Shown: positions 18,574 through 30,304, numbered from the stretch's first letter. The stretch: DNA of 64,000 nucleotides from Qipengyuania flavescens (GCF_029688735.1 NZ_JARULD010000002.1:434001-498000); one strand, 5' to 3'. The notes: generated from the sequence alone by a model not told the origin. Made by a program: numbers and translations.

Positions 18574-21047
18574 CGCCTTCCGACGACACGACTATCGCGC
18601 GCCTTCCGCCGCTGCCGCTGATATTCGGCGTGCTTGGCGCCTGCGTGCTCTCCATCGTAATGGTCGGGCTGGTCGGCGGGGAAGCCGTGGTCGCGATAGC
18701 CTATGGCGGCGCGCTGGTCGCTTTCCTGCTCATGCTGCTACTCGCCGCGCGATTGCGGACGGGGCCGGTCGAGCAGGAGGCCGGTGTTCCCGACTGGTCG
18801 GTTACTGCGGCCGCAGTCGAAAACAGCAAGCGGGCGGTTGCCATCACCGACCGGGCCAATCGGCTGATTTGCGCCAACTCGTCCTATGAGGACTGGTTCG
18901 GGGAGGCCGTTCCGCCGCTGGAAGTCGGCTTCGCGCCGAAATCCTCCGAACGCCTGATGATCGCTGCGCGCGAAGCGTGGCGTGACGGGCATGCGCGCGT
19001 CGATCTGCTGACCATCGAGGGTGTGGAGAAACGCTTCCGGCTCGATGTGGATCGGGCGGGGCGGGGCGAGGACTATCTCGTCTGGCGCTTCGCCGAGATC
19101 GTCCAGGAACGCAGCTACGACGGGCTAGCAGAGCGGGTCGAAGGACCCTTCGGCGAGGTCATGTCGCGCGCCGGGCTCGAACTTGCGATGGTCGCACCGG
19201 ACGGCATCGTGCAGGCGGCCACCGTGGGCCTGGCAGAGCGAGCCACGGGCGATGCCGCCACCTCGCTGGTCGGCATGGAATTCGTCCAGCTGCTGCGCTC
19301 GGACGACCGCGATCGCATTTTTTTCGCGCGCGAAGGCCAGCAGGGCTCGCCGCAGACGCTGGTCCATGTCCCGCTGGAATTGCAGCGCGGCAATCGCGCG
19401 AAGGATGCCGATCAGGCGCCGTCGCTGATGCTGCTGATCGACCGGACCGTCGGGATCGGCGGCGGCTTCGAAGGCAATGGCAAGGCAGCGATCCCGCAGC
19501 TCGAGACGTTGCTGGCGGCGCTTCCGCTGGGCCTCGCGCTGACGGATCGCGACGGGCGCTTCCTGTTTGCCAATGCTGCTTTCCTGCGCGCCGTCGAGCG
19601 CGAGGAGCAAGGGCTGCCGCAATTCCCCTCCGATCTCGTCGTGCGCGAGGACAAGGCGGCGATCGCCGACACCGTGCGCCGCTTCGCCAAGGGCGCGAGT
19701 TCCAGCGGAGACATGGCGGTGCACCTCGCCGGCAACAAGGAGGAGCCGGTCTCGATCGGCCTCGCCGGGATCCGCGGGCTGGGCGATGCGGCAGTGCTGT
19801 TGTCGATCACCGATTCCACCGAAGAAAAGCGCCTGCGCCGCCAGGTCGCGCAAGCCACCAAGATGCAGGCGGTCGGCCAGCTGGCGGGCGGCGTCGCGCA
19901 CGACTTCAACAATGTGCTGACCGCGATTATCGGCTATTGCGATCTCATGCTGCTGCGCCACACACCCGGCGACAGCGATTACGATGATATCCAGCAGATC
20001 AAGGCGAACTCGAACCGCGCGGCCAGCCTGACGCGCCAGCTGCTCGCCTTCAGCCGCCAGCAGACGCTGCTGCCGGTGGTGCTCCAGCTGCCTGACGTGG
20101 TCAGCGAGGTCAGCCAGCTCCTCAAGCGCCTGATGGGCGACAAGATCGAATTCGTCGTCCGCCACGACCGCGAGCTCGGCCCGGTGCGTGCCGACCCGCA
20201 GCAGCTGGAGCAGGTCATCATCAACCTCGCCGTGAACGCGCGCGACGCGATGCAGGCGCATGCGGCGAAAAGCGGCAAGCAGGACTGGAAGGGCCGCCTC
20301 ACGCTCGCGACGCGGCGCGTGTCCGCGCGCGATGTACGCAAGATGGGCAGCGATATCATGCCGGCGGACGATTACACCGTGCTGATCGTGCAGGACACGG
20401 GCGGCGGCATCCCGCAGGACCTCATCAGCAAGATCTTCGAACCGTTCTTCACCACCAAGGAGCAGGGGAAGGGCACGGGTCTCGGCCTTTCGACGGTCTA
20501 CGGCATCGTCAAGCAGTCGAACGGCTTCATCTTCGCCGACAATGTGCGCGGGCCCGACGGCAACACTACTGGCGCGCGCTTCACCATCTACCTGCCCGTC
20601 CACAGCGGCGAACTGCCAGCCGTGATGCGGCGCGAGGAAGAGGCGGAGCCCAAGGCCAGCGAATGGTCCGGCGGGGGAAAGCTGCTGCTGGTCGAAGACG
20701 AGGATATGGTCCGCGCCGTCGCCGAGCGGGCGCTCGTGCGCGCGGGCTATACCGTCACCACCGCCTCTGACGGCGAGGAAGGCCTGGCCGCGATCGCCAA
20801 TGGCTCGGACAATTTCGATCTCATCGTATCCGACGTGGTCATGCCCGCGATGGACGGCCCCGCGATGGCCCGCGCGATCCGTCGGGTTAAACCGAAGATC
20901 CCGATCCTGTTCATGTCCGGCTATGCCGAGGAACAACTGCGCAACGATATCGACATCGACAACATGTACTTCATCGCCAAGCCCTTCAGCGTGCAGCAGA
21001 TCAACGCCAAGGTCGCCGACGTTCTCGCCGCTCAGGGCGGGAGCTAG
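18570..21047 (+). CDS. cckA: Cell-cycle hybrid histidine kinase CckA
   Basis: 825 aa from the ATG at 18570, coupled to the DUF2062 gene. Two N-terminal membrane helices (about 12-62), PAS-like regions (about 75-410), and a dimerisation/phosphoacceptor helix with [17 protein letters not shown] (His near 444). HATPase motifs include VNARDAM, DTGGGIP and [13 protein letters not shown]. The C-terminal receiver has [13 protein letters not shown] (Asp near 755). In alphaproteobacteria CckA passes phosphate through ChpT to CtrA and CpdR. CpdR is encoded at 56761; ChpT and CtrA are not in the window. Confidence 0.93.
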   Translation: MTPSDDTTIARLPPLPLIFGVLGACVLSIVMVGLVGGEAVVAIAYGGALVAFLLMLLLAARLRTGPVEQEAGVPDWSVTAAAVENSKRAVAITDRANRLICANSSYEDWFGEAVPPLEVGFAPKSSERLMIAAREAWRDGHARVDLLTIEGVEKRFRLDVDRAGRGEDYLVWRFAEIVQERSYDGLAERVEGPFGEVMSRAGLELAMVAPDGIVQAATVGLAERATGDAATSLVGMEFVQLLRSDDRDRIFFAREGQQGSPQTLVHVPLELQRGNRAKDADQAPSLMLLIDRTVGIGGGFEGNGKAAIPQLETLLAALPLGLALTDRDGRFLFANAAFLRAVEREEQGLPQFPSDLVVREDKAAIADTVRRFAKGASSSGDMAVHLAGNKEEPVSIGLAGIRGLGDAAVLLSITDSTEEKRLRRQVAQATKMQAVGQLAGGVAHDFNNVLTAIIGYCDLMLLRHTPGDSDYDDIQQIKANSNRAASLTRQLLAFSRQQTLLPVVLQLPDVVSEVSQLLKRLMGDKIEFVVRHDRELGPVRADPQQLEQVIINLAVNARDAMQAHAAKSGKQDWKGRLTLATRRVSARDVRKMGSDIMPADDYTVLIVQDTGGGIPQDLISKIFEPFFTTKEQGKGTGLGLSTVYGIVKQSNGFIFADNVRGPDGNTTGARFTIYLPVHSGELPAVMRREEEAEPKASEWSGGGKLLLVEDEDMVRAVAERALVRAGYTVTTASDGEEGLAAIANGSDNFDLIVSDVVMPAMDGPAMARAIRRVKPKIPILFMSGYAEEQLRNDIDIDNMYFIAKPFSVQQINAKVADVLAAQGGS

Positions 21048-21092
21048 GGGGCGTCGTCAGGCTGACGCGGAACAAACCACGAAAAAATTTCC

Positions 21093-21107
21093 GTTCCCTA
21101 CTTGTTC
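21093..21107 (+). promoter_or_regulatory. SOS (LexA) box upstream of recA
   Basis: GTTCCCTACTTGTTC fits the alphaproteobacterial LexA motif GTTC-N7-GTTC exactly. It lies 79 nt before the recA ATG, where a promoter is expected. LexA would repress recA until DNA damage. Confidence 0.85.
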
Positions 21108-21185
21108 TTCGAGAACAAAGCCGATACATCATGTTCCAGTTGAAGAGTCGAAGGGCGGCTCTTTGCAAGCGCAGGAGGTGATGTC

Positions 21186-22250
21186 ATGGCGGCCAATCTG
21201 AAGCTGGTAGAAGGAAAGCAAGTGGACGCAGACCGTCAGAAGGCACTCGACGCCGCGCTCGCACAGATCGATCGTGCGTTCGGCAAGGGTTCGGCAATGA
21301 AGCTGGGCTCGAAAGAAGCAATGAATGTAGAAGCGATTTCGACCGGCTCGCTCGGTCTCGATATCGCGCTCGGTATCGGCGGCCTGCCCAAGGGCCGCGT
21401 GATCGAAGTTTACGGCCCGGAAAGCTCGGGCAAGACGACGCTGGCGCTGCATGCCATTGCCGAGGCCCAGAAGGCCGGCGGCACCGCCGCCTTCGTCGAC
21501 GCCGAACATGCGCTCGACCCGGTCTATGCCAAAAAGCTGGGCGTCGATATCGACGAACTGATCGTGTCGCAGCCCGATACGGGCGAGCAGGCGCTCGAAA
21601 TCACCGACACGCTGGTGCGCTCCAATGCGATCGACATTCTCGTGGTCGACTCGGTCGCCGCGCTGGTCCCGCGCGCCGAGATCGAGGGCGAGATGGGCGA
21701 CAGTCATGTCGGCCTGCAGGCGCGTTTGATGTCACAGTCGCTGCGCAAGCTGACCGGCTCGATCAACCGCTCCAAGTGCATGGTGATCTTCATCAACCAG
21801 CTGCGCATGAAGATCGGCGTGATGTACGGCAATCCGGAAACCACGACCGGCGGCAACGCGCTGAAGTTCTACGCTTCGGTCCGCCTCGACATCCGCCGCA
21901 CCGGTCAGATCAAGGACCGTGACGAAGTGGTCGGCAACTCGACCCGCGTGAAGGTCGTCAAGAACAAGGTCGCCCCGCCGTTCAAGCAGGTCGAATTCGA
22001 CATCATGTATGGCGAAGGCATCTCCAAGATCGGCGAAATTCTGGACCTCGGCGTGAAGGCCGGCGTGGTTGAGAAGTCGGGCAGCTGGTTCAGCTACGAC
22101 AGCGTCCGCATCGGCCAGGGCCGTGAGAACGCCAAGACCTTCCTCAAGGAAAATCCCGAGATGTGCGCCAAGTTGGAAGCCGCAATCCGCGGCCGCACCG
22201 ACGAGGTGGCCGAAGAGATGATGACCGGTCCGGACGCGGACGAGGACTGA
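21186..22250 (+). CDS. recA: Recombinase RecA
   Basis: 354 aa. Walker [14 protein letters not shown] (about 77-89), Walker B-type [11 protein letters not shown], loop regions [25 protein letters not shown] and [16 protein letters not shown], all typical. It catalyses strand exchange and triggers LexA self-cleavage. The acidic C-tail TGPDADED is normal. A good RBS (GGAGGTGATGTC) precedes the ATG, and a LexA box lies upstream. The transcript ends at the terminator at 22331. Confidence 0.99.
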   Translation: MAANLKLVEGKQVDADRQKALDAALAQIDRAFGKGSAMKLGSKEAMNVEAISTGSLGLDIALGIGGLPKGRVIEVYGPESSGKTTLALHAIAEAQKAGGTAAFVDAEHALDPVYAKKLGVDIDELIVSQPDTGEQALEITDTLVRSNAIDILVVDSVAALVPRAEIEGEMGDSHVGLQARLMSQSLRKLTGSINRSKCMVIFINQLRMKIGVMYGNPETTTGGNALKFYASVRLDIRRTGQIKDRDEVVGNSTRVKVVKNKVAPPFKQVEFDIMYGEGISKIGEILDLGVKAGVVEKSGSWFSYDSVRIGQGRENAKTFLKENPEMCAKLEAAIRGRTDEVAEEMMTGPDADED

Positions 22251-22330
22251 TATCTCTTCAAGCGGGAGCGCGCCTGCCCATCCCCCGGGTCCGCGTGATA
22301 GCCGGACTGTCCCCCGGCGCTCCCGAATGA

Positions 22331-22378
22331 ACGGAAAGCCGGTGCGCGCCTCCCTTGGCCGCACCGGCTTTTCCGTTC
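22331..22378 (+). terminator. Intrinsic terminator after recA
   Basis: Arms AAAGCCGGTGCG and CGCACCGGCTTTT are separated by a 13-nt loop, with a TTTTCC run on the 3' arm. Confidence 0.8.
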
Positions 22379-22489
22379 GACCGCTCATGCCTTGTTGTGT
22401 GGCTGGCGAGCCGCTTGCGCCTCGCTTAGGGTCGCGGGCGAATCGACCCGCCGGCGGAATTTGCAAGGGCGGCGCGCAGGAGAGAGCCG

Positions 22490-23116
22490 ATGACCATCAC
22501 CGTCCACCATCTTAACAACAGCCGTTCGCAGCGTATTCTCTGGCTGCTCGAAGAGCTTGGCGCTGATTATGAGATCGAGCATTACCAGCGCGATGCGGAG
22601 ACCAATCTCGCACCGCCCGAACTCAAGCAGCCGCATCCACTCGGCAAGTCGCCACTGATCGAGGACGACGGCTTCCGCGTGGCCGAAAGTGGAGCAATCA
22701 TCCAGTATCTGTGCGAGCGCCATGGCGGCGATAGCTGGCTGCCCGAGACGTCTGGTGAAGACCACGTGCGCCACCTCGAATGGATGCAGTTCGGCGAAAG
22801 CAGCTTCTTCGTGCCGGTGATGCTCAAGATCATGGCCGGCCGCCTGGGCGAGGGCGCCGCACCGATCATGCCCCGCATTGAAGAGCAATTCGCCGCACAT
22901 GTCGCCTTCATGGAAGACGGGATCAACGAATCCGGTCATTTCGTCGGCAACGACTGGACGGCCGCAGACGTCATGATGAGTTTCCCTGCCGAAATCGCCG
23001 TGATGCAGGGATACGGAGAAAAGGCACCGAAGACCGTGAAATTCGTCGAGGCCGTGCACGCCCGACCCGCTTGGCAGCGCGCGCGTGAGCGCGGTGGCCC
23101 GTATTTCGTCTGGTGA
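22490..23116 (+). CDS. Glutathione S-transferase family protein
   Basis: 208 aa. The thioredoxin-like N-terminal domain begins TITVHHLNNSRSQRILWLLEEL (the Ser/Asn segment holds the catalytic-type residue) and includes HPLGKSPLIEDDGFRVAESGAI. The C-terminal helical domain has YGEKAPKTVKFVEAVHARPA. The substrate cannot be predicted. An AGGAGAG RBS precedes the ATG; it is monocistronic. Confidence 0.9.
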   Translation: MTITVHHLNNSRSQRILWLLEELGADYEIEHYQRDAETNLAPPELKQPHPLGKSPLIEDDGFRVAESGAIIQYLCERHGGDSWLPETSGEDHVRHLEWMQFGESSFFVPVMLKIMAGRLGEGAAPIMPRIEEQFAAHVAFMEDGINESGHFVGNDWTAADVMMSFPAEIAVMQGYGEKAPKTVKFVEAVHARPAWQRARERGGPYFVW

Positions 23117-23207
23117 GATCGCTCTGCCGCATGACTTGAATTTGTACCGTCCAGCTTGCAAAGCGGGCCACGTGTCATGACCTCCATCGCAGGTACGGAA
23201 AACAACC

Positions 23208-24374
23208 ATGAAGATTGCAGTGTTCGGCCTTGGGTATGTCGGCCTTTCCAACGCCATCATGCTGGCCAGGCACAATACGGTGGTGGGCTGCGATATCGTG
23301 TCCGACCGCGTGGCATTGCTGAACAATCGCCGTTCGCCGATCCAGGATGACCTGGTCGAGGAATATCTAACCCATGACGATTTGGACCTGAGTTTCACGA
23401 CCGATGCAGCCGAAGCGATCGATGGGGCGGATTTCGCCGTGGTTGCGGTGCCTACCAATTACGATCCCGAAACGAACTTCTTCGACACATCCGCTGTCGA
23501 TAACGTCATCCAGAAAATCGTCGCAGCGAGCCCCGACACGGTGATTGTCGTAAAATCGACCATCCCCGTCGGCTATACTTCCGACGCGCGGGCCAGGTTC
23601 GGATCGGACAATATCATCTTCAGCCCCGAATTCCTGCGCGAAGGAAAGGCCCTCTACGACAATCTGCACCCCTCCCGCGTAATCGTTGGGGAGCGGTCGG
23701 AGAGAGCGCAACAATTCGCCGATCTGCTGGTCGAGCCGGCGCTCATTTCCGATGTGCCTGTCCTCCTTACGGAGGCGGAAGAAGCCGAAGCGATCAAGCT
23801 GTTCGCCAACACCTATCTCGCCATGCGCGTCGCGTTCTTCAACGAACTCGACAGCTACGCCCTCTCTCGTGGGATGGATACGCGTCAGATCATCGAGGGT
23901 ATCGGCCTCGATCCGCGCATCGGCATGCATTACAACAACCCGTCGTTCGGTTACGGCGGATATTGCCTGCCGAAAGATACGAAGCAGCTCCTCGCCAACT
24001 ATTCCGAGGTTCCGCAGAACCTGATTCGCGCGGTCGTGGATGCGAACCGGACCCGGAAGGATTTTCTCGCCGACCGGATAATCGCCCGGCAGCCGGAGAC
24101 CGTCGGCGTATTCCGCCTCGTGATGAAGGCCGGATCGGACAACTTCCGCCAGTCGTCGATCCAGGGGATTATGAAGCGCATCAAGGCTAAGGGCATCGAA
24201 GTCGTGGTTTACGAGCCGGTTATGGACGACGATTCCTTCTTCGGTTCGCGCGTGATCCGCGACCTCGAGGAGTTCAAGCGCGAAGCGGATATCATTGTCG
24301 CCAACCGGCTCGATCCCGAACTGGAGGACGTGCGCGACAAGGTCTTCACGCGCGACCTGTTCGGCGCCGATTGA
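23208..24374 (+). CDS. ugd: UDP-glucose 6-dehydrogenase (nucleotide-sugar dehydrogenase)
   Basis: 388 aa. NAD-binding [16 protein letters not shown] at the N-terminus, [19 protein letters not shown], and the catalytic Cys in [15 protein letters not shown] (about 250) match UDP-glucose 6-dehydrogenase. It oxidises UDP-glucose to UDP-glucuronate with two NAD+. Its stop (TGA) overlaps the next gene's ATG by one base. It is far from the main polysaccharide locus but could feed it. Confidence 0.92.
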   Translation: MKIAVFGLGYVGLSNAIMLARHNTVVGCDIVSDRVALLNNRRSPIQDDLVEEYLTHDDLDLSFTTDAAEAIDGADFAVVAVPTNYDPETNFFDTSAVDNVIQKIVAASPDTVIVVKSTIPVGYTSDARARFGSDNIIFSPEFLREGKALYDNLHPSRVIVGERSERAQQFADLLVEPALISDVPVLLTEAEEAEAIKLFANTYLAMRVAFFNELDSYALSRGMDTRQIIEGIGLDPRIGMHYNNPSFGYGGYCLPKDTKQLLANYSEVPQNLIRAVVDANRTRKDFLADRIIARQPETVGVFRLVMKAGSDNFRQSSIQGIMKRIKAKGIEVVVYEPVMDDDSFFGSRVIRDLEEFKREADIIVANRLDPELEDVRDKVFTRDLFGAD

Positions 24375-25396
24375 TGGCCGAGACCCGCACGGCGCTGGTC
24401 ACCGGATCGGCCGGCTTCATCGGCTCGTTCCTGTGCCAGCGGCTGCTCGACGACGGGTTCGCGGTCGTCGGTGTCGACAACATGTCGGACTATTACGATC
24501 CGGAACTGAAACGCCGTCGGCAGGCCCGCCTGCTCAAAGTTGAAGGGTTTCGCGCTGTAAACGAGCCGATCGAAACACCCGGTTTGCTGGCGGATCTGAT
24601 GCACGATTGCGAGCCCGAAATCGTCATCCACCTGGCAGCGCAAGCCGGGGTGCGCTACTCGATCGAGAACCCGCGCACTTATGTCGAAAGCAATCTGCTC
24701 GGGACTTTCGAACTGCTCGAGGCGGCGCGCGCGCATCCTCCACAGCACATGCTCCTCGCTTCGACCTCGTCCGCTTACGGCGCAAACACCGACATGCCCT
24801 ATCGCGAGACGATGAAGGCCGATCACCAGATGTCCTTCTACGCCGCCACCAAGAAGGCCAACGAGGCGATGGCGCATTCCTACGCCCATCTTTTCGATCT
24901 GCCGGTGACGATGTTTCGCTTCTTCACCGTGTACGGCCCGTGGGGGAGGCCCGACATGGCCCTGTTCAAATTCGTCCGGGCCATGCTGCAGGGTGAGGCG
25001 ATCGACGTATACAATCACGGCCGAATGATGCGCGACTTCACCTATGTCGAGGATCTGGTCGAGGCGATCCGTCGCTTGGTCGATGTGCCGCCGGTCCGTC
25101 CCTGCGACGGGGAAGCGATCGCGGAGCACGACAGCCTGTCCCCGGTTGCGCCTTGGCGCATCGTCAATATCGGCAACTCCGCGCCGGTGCAGTTGATGGA
25201 CATGATCGAGGCGGTCGAGGCCGCTCTGGGTATGACAGCCGAGAAGAACTTCATGGAGATGCAGGCGGGCGACGTTCCGGCGACGTGGGCCGATACGGGG
25301 TTGCTTGAGTCGCTTACAGGATACGTCCCCCGAACGGATATCCGGGACGGTGTCCGCAGCTTCGTCGAATGGTATCGGGACTATTACAAGATCTGA
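24374..25396 (+). CDS. NAD-dependent epimerase, UDP-glucuronate 4-epimerase-like
   Basis: 340 aa from the ATG at 24374. SDR-extended Rossmann motif VTGSAGFIGSFL; VIHLAAQAGVRYSIENP; catalytic YAATKKANE; FFTVYGPWGRPDMA. The sequence is close to UDP-glucuronate 4-epimerases, and the preceding gene makes UDP-glucuronate, so UDP-galacturonate is the likely product. Overlaps ugd by 1 nt. Confidence 0.88.
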   Translation: MAETRTALVTGSAGFIGSFLCQRLLDDGFAVVGVDNMSDYYDPELKRRRQARLLKVEGFRAVNEPIETPGLLADLMHDCEPEIVIHLAAQAGVRYSIENPRTYVESNLLGTFELLEAARAHPPQHMLLASTSSAYGANTDMPYRETMKADHQMSFYAATKKANEAMAHSYAHLFDLPVTMFRFFTVYGPWGRPDMALFKFVRAMLQGEAIDVYNHGRMMRDFTYVEDLVEAIRRLVDVPPVRPCDGEAIAEHDSLSPVAPWRIVNIGNSAPVQLMDMIEAVEAALGMTAEKNFMEMQAGDVPATWADTGLLESLTGYVPRTDIRDGVRSFVEWYRDYYKI

Positions 25397-25516
25397 GGCG
25401 CGCAATCGCCCCGGCGGCTGTCCGGCGCATGTCGGCACCGCCGATCGCAGCCCCCGCACAGTCTGACCGGGCATTCCCGCTTGTCGCTGGCGCGCCGATT
25501 GCCTAACTGCGCTGGC

Positions 25517-28180
25517 ATGACTTCGACCAACGACATCCGCCGCAGCTTCCTCGACTATTTCGGCTCCAGCGATCATGCCGAGGTGGCGAGCGCGCCGCTG
25601 GTGCCGTTCAGCGATCCGACGCTGATGTTCGTCAACGCGGGCATGGTGCCGTTCAAGAATGCGTTTACCGGCCTTGAAACGCCGCCCGCCCCGCGCGCCA
25701 CGAGCTCGCAGAAATGCGTGCGCGCTGGGGGCAAGCACAACGATCTCGATAATGTCGGCTACACCGCGCGGCACCACACCTTCTTCGAGATGCTCGGCAA
25801 TTTCAGCTTCGGCGACTATTTCAAGGAACAGGCGATCGACCACGCCTGGACCTTGCTGACAAAGGAATGGGGTCTCGATCCCGAACGACTGCTGGTCACT
25901 GTCTACCACACGGATGACGAGGCTTTCGACCTCTGGAAGAAGCGCACCGGGTTCGCGGACGAGAAGATTATCCGCATCCCGACCAAGGACAATTTCTGGG
26001 CCATGGGCTCGGACGGTCCCTGCGGCCCGTGCTCGGAGATCTTCTACGATCACGGCGACCATATCTGGGGCGGCCCTCCGGGGTCGCCGGAGGAAGACGG
26101 CGACCGGTTCGTAGAGATCTGGAACCTCGTCTTCATGCAGTTCACGCAGGAAAACGACGAGATCGTCGGCGATCTGCCCAAGCCCAGCATCGATACGGGC
26201 ATGGGGATCGAGCGCGTCGCCGCAGTCATGCAGGGCGTGCACGACAATTACGACACCGACACCTTCAAGGCGCTGATCGGCGCGAGCGAGAGCCTGACCG
26301 GTGTGAAAGCCGAGGGTGACAACACCGCCAGCCACCGCGTGATCGCAGACCACTTGCGTTCCACCAGCTTCCTGCTCGCCGACGGTGTCCTGCCGAGTAA
26401 TGAGGGACGCGGCTATGTCCTGCGCCGCATTATGCGCCGCGCCATGCGCCATGCGCATCTGCTGGGTGCCAAGGACCCTCTGATGCACCGGCTCGTCCCC
26501 GAACTCGTGAGCGAGATGGGCGCGGCCTATCCGGAGCTCGTTCGCGGCCAGCCGCTGATCCAGGAAGTGCTGGAGCGCGAGGAAGTGCAGTTCCGCCGCA
26601 CGCTCGACAAGGGCCTGCGCCTGCTCGACGATGCGACTGCCGACATGGGCGAGGGCGGCACGCTGCCCGGCGAGACTGCCTTCAAGCTCTACGACACATA
26701 TGGCTTCCCCTACGATCTGACCGAGGATGCATTGCGAAGCCGCGGGATCGCGGTCGACAAGGACGGCTTCGACGCTGCCATGGCCGAGCAGAAGGCCAAG
26801 GCGCGTGAGGCGTGGAAGGGCTCGGGCGAGGCGGCGAGCGAGGAAGTCTGGTTCGACATCGCCGAACGCGCAGGCTCGACCGAATTTACCGGCTACGCCT
26901 CCACGACCGGCGAGGCCGAGGTGGTCGCGATCGTCAAGAACGGCGCCGAAGTGGCTAGCGCCGCCGAGGGCGAGGACGTCATCATCCTCACAAACCAGAC
27001 GCCCTTCTACGGCGAGAGTGGCGGGCAAACCGGCGATGCCGGACGCATCTGGACGCCGGAGGGGCTGGAATTCGCGGTCGAGACGACGAACAAGCCGCTC
27101 GGCCGCTTGCACACACATGTCGGTAAGGTCGGCAAGGGCTCGGTTGCAGTAGGCGATGCCGTGCATCTCGAAATCGATGCCGGGCGCCGCGATCGCATTC
27201 GCGCGAACCATTCCGCGACCCATCTCGTTCATGCCGCGCTGCGCGATCGGCTCGGCGATCACGTCACGCAGAAAGGCTCGCTGGTCTCCGACGACCGCTT
27301 CCGCTTCGACTTCTCGCATCCCAAGCCAATGACCGAGGACGACATCGCGGCGGTCGAGGCCGAGGTGAATGCGGAAATCCGCGCGAACGAACAGGTGTCG
27401 ACTCGCCTCATGACGCCGGACGACGCCGTCGCCGCCGGCGCGCTCGCGCTGTTCGGCGAGAAATACGGCGACGAGGTTCGCGTGCTCTCCATGGGCAGCA
27501 AGGGCGAGGGCGGACGCAATTATTCGGTCGAACTGTGCGGCGGCACGCATGTGAAGGCGACGGGCGACATCGGCCTGTTCAAGATCGTGTCCGAAAGCGC
27601 CGTCAGCTCCGGCGTGCGCCGCATCGAGGCGCTGACCGGCGAGGCTGCACGCGCCTGGCTCGTCGCCCGTGACGAGGCCGTTCGCGCCATCGCAAGCGCG
27701 CTCAAGACCTCACCCGACGACGCGCCGCAACGCGTCGCGGCGCTGGTCGACGAGCGCAAGCGGCTCGAAAAAGAACTGGCCGAGGCGAAGCGCGCGCTCG
27801 CGCTGGGCGGCGGATCAGCGGGTGATGCCGGTCCTGCCGACGAAGATATCGGCGGGGTCGCATTCTCCGGTCAGGTGATCGACGGCCTCAACCCCAAGGA
27901 ACTGCGTCCCCTGCTGGACGAGGCCAAGACCCGCATGGGGTCCGGCGTCGCAGCGATCTGCGCGGTCAACGATGGCAAGGCTGCTTTCGCCTGCGCCGTT
28001 ACCGACGACCTTACCGATCGTTTCAGCGCCGTCGAACTGGTGCGCGCAGGGGTGGAAGCGCTCGGCGGCAAGGGCGGCGGTGGCCGTGCGGACATGGCAC
28101 AGGGTGGCGGGCCGGACGGCTCGAAAGCGCAGGAGGCTCTGGCCGCCGTGCGCGAGGCGCTGGCACGCGAAAACGCCTGA
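25517..28180 (+). CDS. alaS: Alanyl-tRNA synthetase
   Basis: 887 aa from the ATG at 25517; the frame is open 12 codons upstream. Class II synthetase with the N-terminal [15 protein letters not shown]. Motif 2-like [17 protein letters not shown] follows. The editing domain zinc ligands are in HSATHLVH and CGGTHVK. The C-terminal region is glycine-rich ([15 protein letters not shown]) as usual for the family. It charges tRNA-Ala. Confidence 0.98.
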   Translation: MTSTNDIRRSFLDYFGSSDHAEVASAPLVPFSDPTLMFVNAGMVPFKNAFTGLETPPAPRATSSQKCVRAGGKHNDLDNVGYTARHHTFFEMLGNFSFGDYFKEQAIDHAWTLLTKEWGLDPERLLVTVYHTDDEAFDLWKKRTGFADEKIIRIPTKDNFWAMGSDGPCGPCSEIFYDHGDHIWGGPPGSPEEDGDRFVEIWNLVFMQFTQENDEIVGDLPKPSIDTGMGIERVAAVMQGVHDNYDTDTFKALIGASESLTGVKAEGDNTASHRVIADHLRSTSFLLADGVLPSNEGRGYVLRRIMRRAMRHAHLLGAKDPLMHRLVPELVSEMGAAYPELVRGQPLIQEVLEREEVQFRRTLDKGLRLLDDATADMGEGGTLPGETAFKLYDTYGFPYDLTEDALRSRGIAVDKDGFDAAMAEQKAKAREAWKGSGEAASEEVWFDIAERAGSTEFTGYASTTGEAEVVAIVKNGAEVASAAEGEDVIILTNQTPFYGESGGQTGDAGRIWTPEGLEFAVETTNKPLGRLHTHVGKVGKGSVAVGDAVHLEIDAGRRDRIRANHSATHLVHAALRDRLGDHVTQKGSLVSDDRFRFDFSHPKPMTEDDIAAVEAEVNAEIRANEQVSTRLMTPDDAVAAGALALFGEKYGDEVRVLSMGSKGEGGRNYSVELCGGTHVKATGDIGLFKIVSESAVSSGVRRIEALTGEAARAWLVARDEAVRAIASALKTSPDDAPQRVAALVDERKRLEKELAEAKRALALGGGSAGDAGPADEDIGGVAFSGQVIDGLNPKELRPLLDEAKTRMGSGVAAICAVNDGKAAFACAVTDDLTDRFSAVELVRAGVEALGGKGGGGRADMAQGGGPDGSKAQEALAAVREALARENA

Positions 28181-28236
28181 CAGCCGCGAAGCTGCCAGGC
28201 GTTCCTCTCCTCTCCGGAGAAATCTGTCGCCTTGAA

Positions 28237-28422
28237 TCAGGCGCTGGGCGTGCTCTTCGTCGTGGGCTGGGAGCCGTGTGCTACATCGTAGCCTTCCGTA
28301 TCGCCCGGCGCGCCGCGCTTTTCGGTCGGAGCGCGGTCCTTCAGCGGATCCTGCACGTTCTGCGGCTTGAACTTCACGCTGTTCGGCGTCGGCTTCGTCG
28401 GATCGTTTTCGGGGTTGCTCAT
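28237..28422 (-). CDS. Small proline-rich hypothetical protein
   Basis: 61 aa starting MSNPENDPTKPTPNS. The strong RBS AAAGGAGATAGAC before the ATG at 28422 supports translation from here and not from the longer frame. Hydrophilic, rich in Pro, Lys, Asp and Thr, no membrane segment, likely disordered. Not recognised. It lies 57 nt from the alaS stop, convergent. Confidence 0.6.
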   Translation of the reverse strand: MSNPENDPTKPTPNSVKFKPQNVQDPLKDRAPTEKRGAPGDTEGYDVAHGSQPTTKSTPSA

Positions 28423-28485
28423 GTCTATCTCCTTTGCCCTTTCAACGCATTGAAAAGCCAAAGGTTCAGATAATTCCCGAAAGTC

Positions 28486-30246
28486 TCAGGCGTCCGCCGT
28501 GCTCGATCGCAGCTTGGGCTTGTAATCGAGCGCGCCCTCTTTCTCGATCTGCGCGCGAAATTCGTCACGCTTCTCGTGGATGGAGGCGATGACCGGCCCC
28601 ATGGCGACTCCGATATCGACCAGCACGGCTTCGGACAATTGCAGCGAGCTTTCGAGCGTTTCGGGTACGGCATGGCTCGCGCCCGCACGGTAAAGCTCGG
28701 CTGCGTGCCGCACGTCCCGCGCGCGGCAGACGATCAGCAGGTCGGGGTAATCCTTGCGTAGCTTGGACACCAAGCGCTGCGTCAGTACCGGCTCGTCCAT
28801 CGTCAGGACCACAGCGAGCGCGTCGTCGACGCCCAATCGGCTGAGGGCATCGCCGCGCGCTGCATCGCCGAAGGTCGCGCGATAGCCCTTGCGCTTGGCC
28901 GCCTCGATCAGGTCCGGATTGGAATCGATCGCAACATAAGGCTTGTCATGCGCTTGCAGCATCTGGGCGACCAGCAGACCGACGCGACCGGCACCGATGA
29001 CGACCACGCGGCCTTCCGCCTCGTCCTCTTCGGGCAGCTCGGGAATGGGTTCCACCCGCCGCGCAATGGCGCGCCCTAGCATGGCAAGCAGCGGGGTGAC
29101 CGTCAGACCGATTGCCGTGACGATCTGCCAGAACTGCGCCGTCCCGGGCTGGATCAGCAGCGCCGAACTGGCTGCAGCAAGCACGATCAGCGTCGTTTCC
29201 GACGGACTGGCCATGAGGATGCCGGTCTCTGCCGCAGTGCTGCGCCGCGCGCCCATAAGTCGCAAGAGGATGCCGGTAACGGAAGCCTTGAACACCAGGA
29301 TCAGCACTACGGCGGTCGCGATAAGGCCGAGATTGTCCCAGATCGTCGCGAGGTCGATGCTCATGCCCACGGTGATGAGGAAGATGCCGAGCGCGAGGCC
29401 CTTGAAGGGCTCCATGATGCTCTCCACCTCGCCGTGATACTCGGTCTCCGCGATCAGCAGGCCCGCAATCAGCGCCCCGACAATCGGCGAAAGCCCAACC
29501 GCAGCCGTCGCCAGGCTCGCGCCGATGACCACCAGCAGCGACGCGGCGAGGAACAGCTCGGGGCTCTTGGTGCGCGCCGCTTGCCCGAAAAGGCGAGGGA
29601 GGGCGAAGCGTCCAAGCACCATCATCGCAAGGATTACTGCGCCGCCCTGCCACAGGGTGGTCAGCATGCCTTCCCACCCCTCGGCCTCGGCATTGGGCGC
29701 CATTGCGCCGAGGATGAAGATGATCGGCACGATCATGATGTCCTCGAACAGCAGCATCGAAAGCGCCGCGCGCCCCACTGGCGTATGCGTGCCGGCAATC
29801 GGCAGTACGATGGCGGTAGAGGAGAAGGCGAGAGCGAAACCGAGCGCCAAAGCTCCGGTCCAGTACTGACCCATCATCGCAAGGAAGATCGCGGCGATCG
29901 TCCCGATGACGAGCAGTTCCAGCGCGCCGAGCCCGAAGACCAGCCGCCGCATCTGCCACAGGCGGTTGAAGCTCAATTCCAGACCGATCGCGAACAGCAG
30001 CAGGATGATCCCGAACTCTGCGAATAAATCCAAAGAGTCCGGATCTGATATGGTTATGTGATTGAGCCATGGATGCTCGAACACCATCCTCCCCAAGCCA
30101 TAGGGTCCGACGAGGATTCCGATCAGGATGAACCCGATGACCGGCGTGATGCGGAAGCGGGTGAAGACCGGAATGACCAGCCCCGCCGCGCCGAGAATGA
30201 CCAGCGCGTCGGACAGGGCGGGGGAGGCGAGTTCGGCGGAGGCCAT
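28486..30246 (-). CDS. Monovalent cation:proton antiporter (KefB/KefC type) with RCK domain
   Basis: 586 aa. About 12 transmembrane helices in the Na+/H+ exchanger fold, with FAIGLELSF and VGMSIDLATIW in the core. A TrkA-N (RCK) domain begins near residue 408 with VVVIGAGRVGLLVAQML and ends with an SLQLSEAVL-like segment. It probably exports K+ or Na+ in exchange for protons under nucleotide or redox control. No KefF/KefG-type ancillary gene is next to it. Confidence 0.92.
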   Translation of the reverse strand: MASAELASPALSDALVILGAAGLVIPVFTRFRITPVIGFILIGILVGPYGLGRMVFEHPWLNHITISDPDSLDLFAEFGIILLLFAIGLELSFNRLWQMRRLVFGLGALELLVIGTIAAIFLAMMGQYWTGALALGFALAFSSTAIVLPIAGTHTPVGRAALSMLLFEDIMIVPIIFILGAMAPNAEAEGWEGMLTTLWQGGAVILAMMVLGRFALPRLFGQAARTKSPELFLAASLLVVIGASLATAAVGLSPIVGALIAGLLIAETEYHGEVESIMEPFKGLALGIFLITVGMSIDLATIWDNLGLIATAVVLILVFKASVTGILLRLMGARRSTAAETGILMASPSETTLIVLAAASSALLIQPGTAQFWQIVTAIGLTVTPLLAMLGRAIARRVEPIPELPEEDEAEGRVVVIGAGRVGLLVAQMLQAHDKPYVAIDSNPDLIEAAKRKGYRATFGDAARGDALSRLGVDDALAVVLTMDEPVLTQRLVSKLRKDYPDLLIVCRARDVRHAAELYRAGASHAVPETLESSLQLSEAVLVDIGVAMGPVIASIHEKRDEFRAQIEKEGALDYKPKLRSSTADA

Positions 30247-30304
30247 GGCTTAGCGTTAGGAGGCTACGCCGGTAGAGTCACCTGCCGTAAATAGACATCG
30301 CATG

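Noticed and set aside
19125..20936. 603-codon minus-strand frame
   Set aside because: Antisense to cckA; no recognizable domains.
24209..27550. 1113-codon minus-strand frame
   Set aside because: Antisense to the UDP-sugar epimerase and alaS genes, which have clear motifs on the plus strand.
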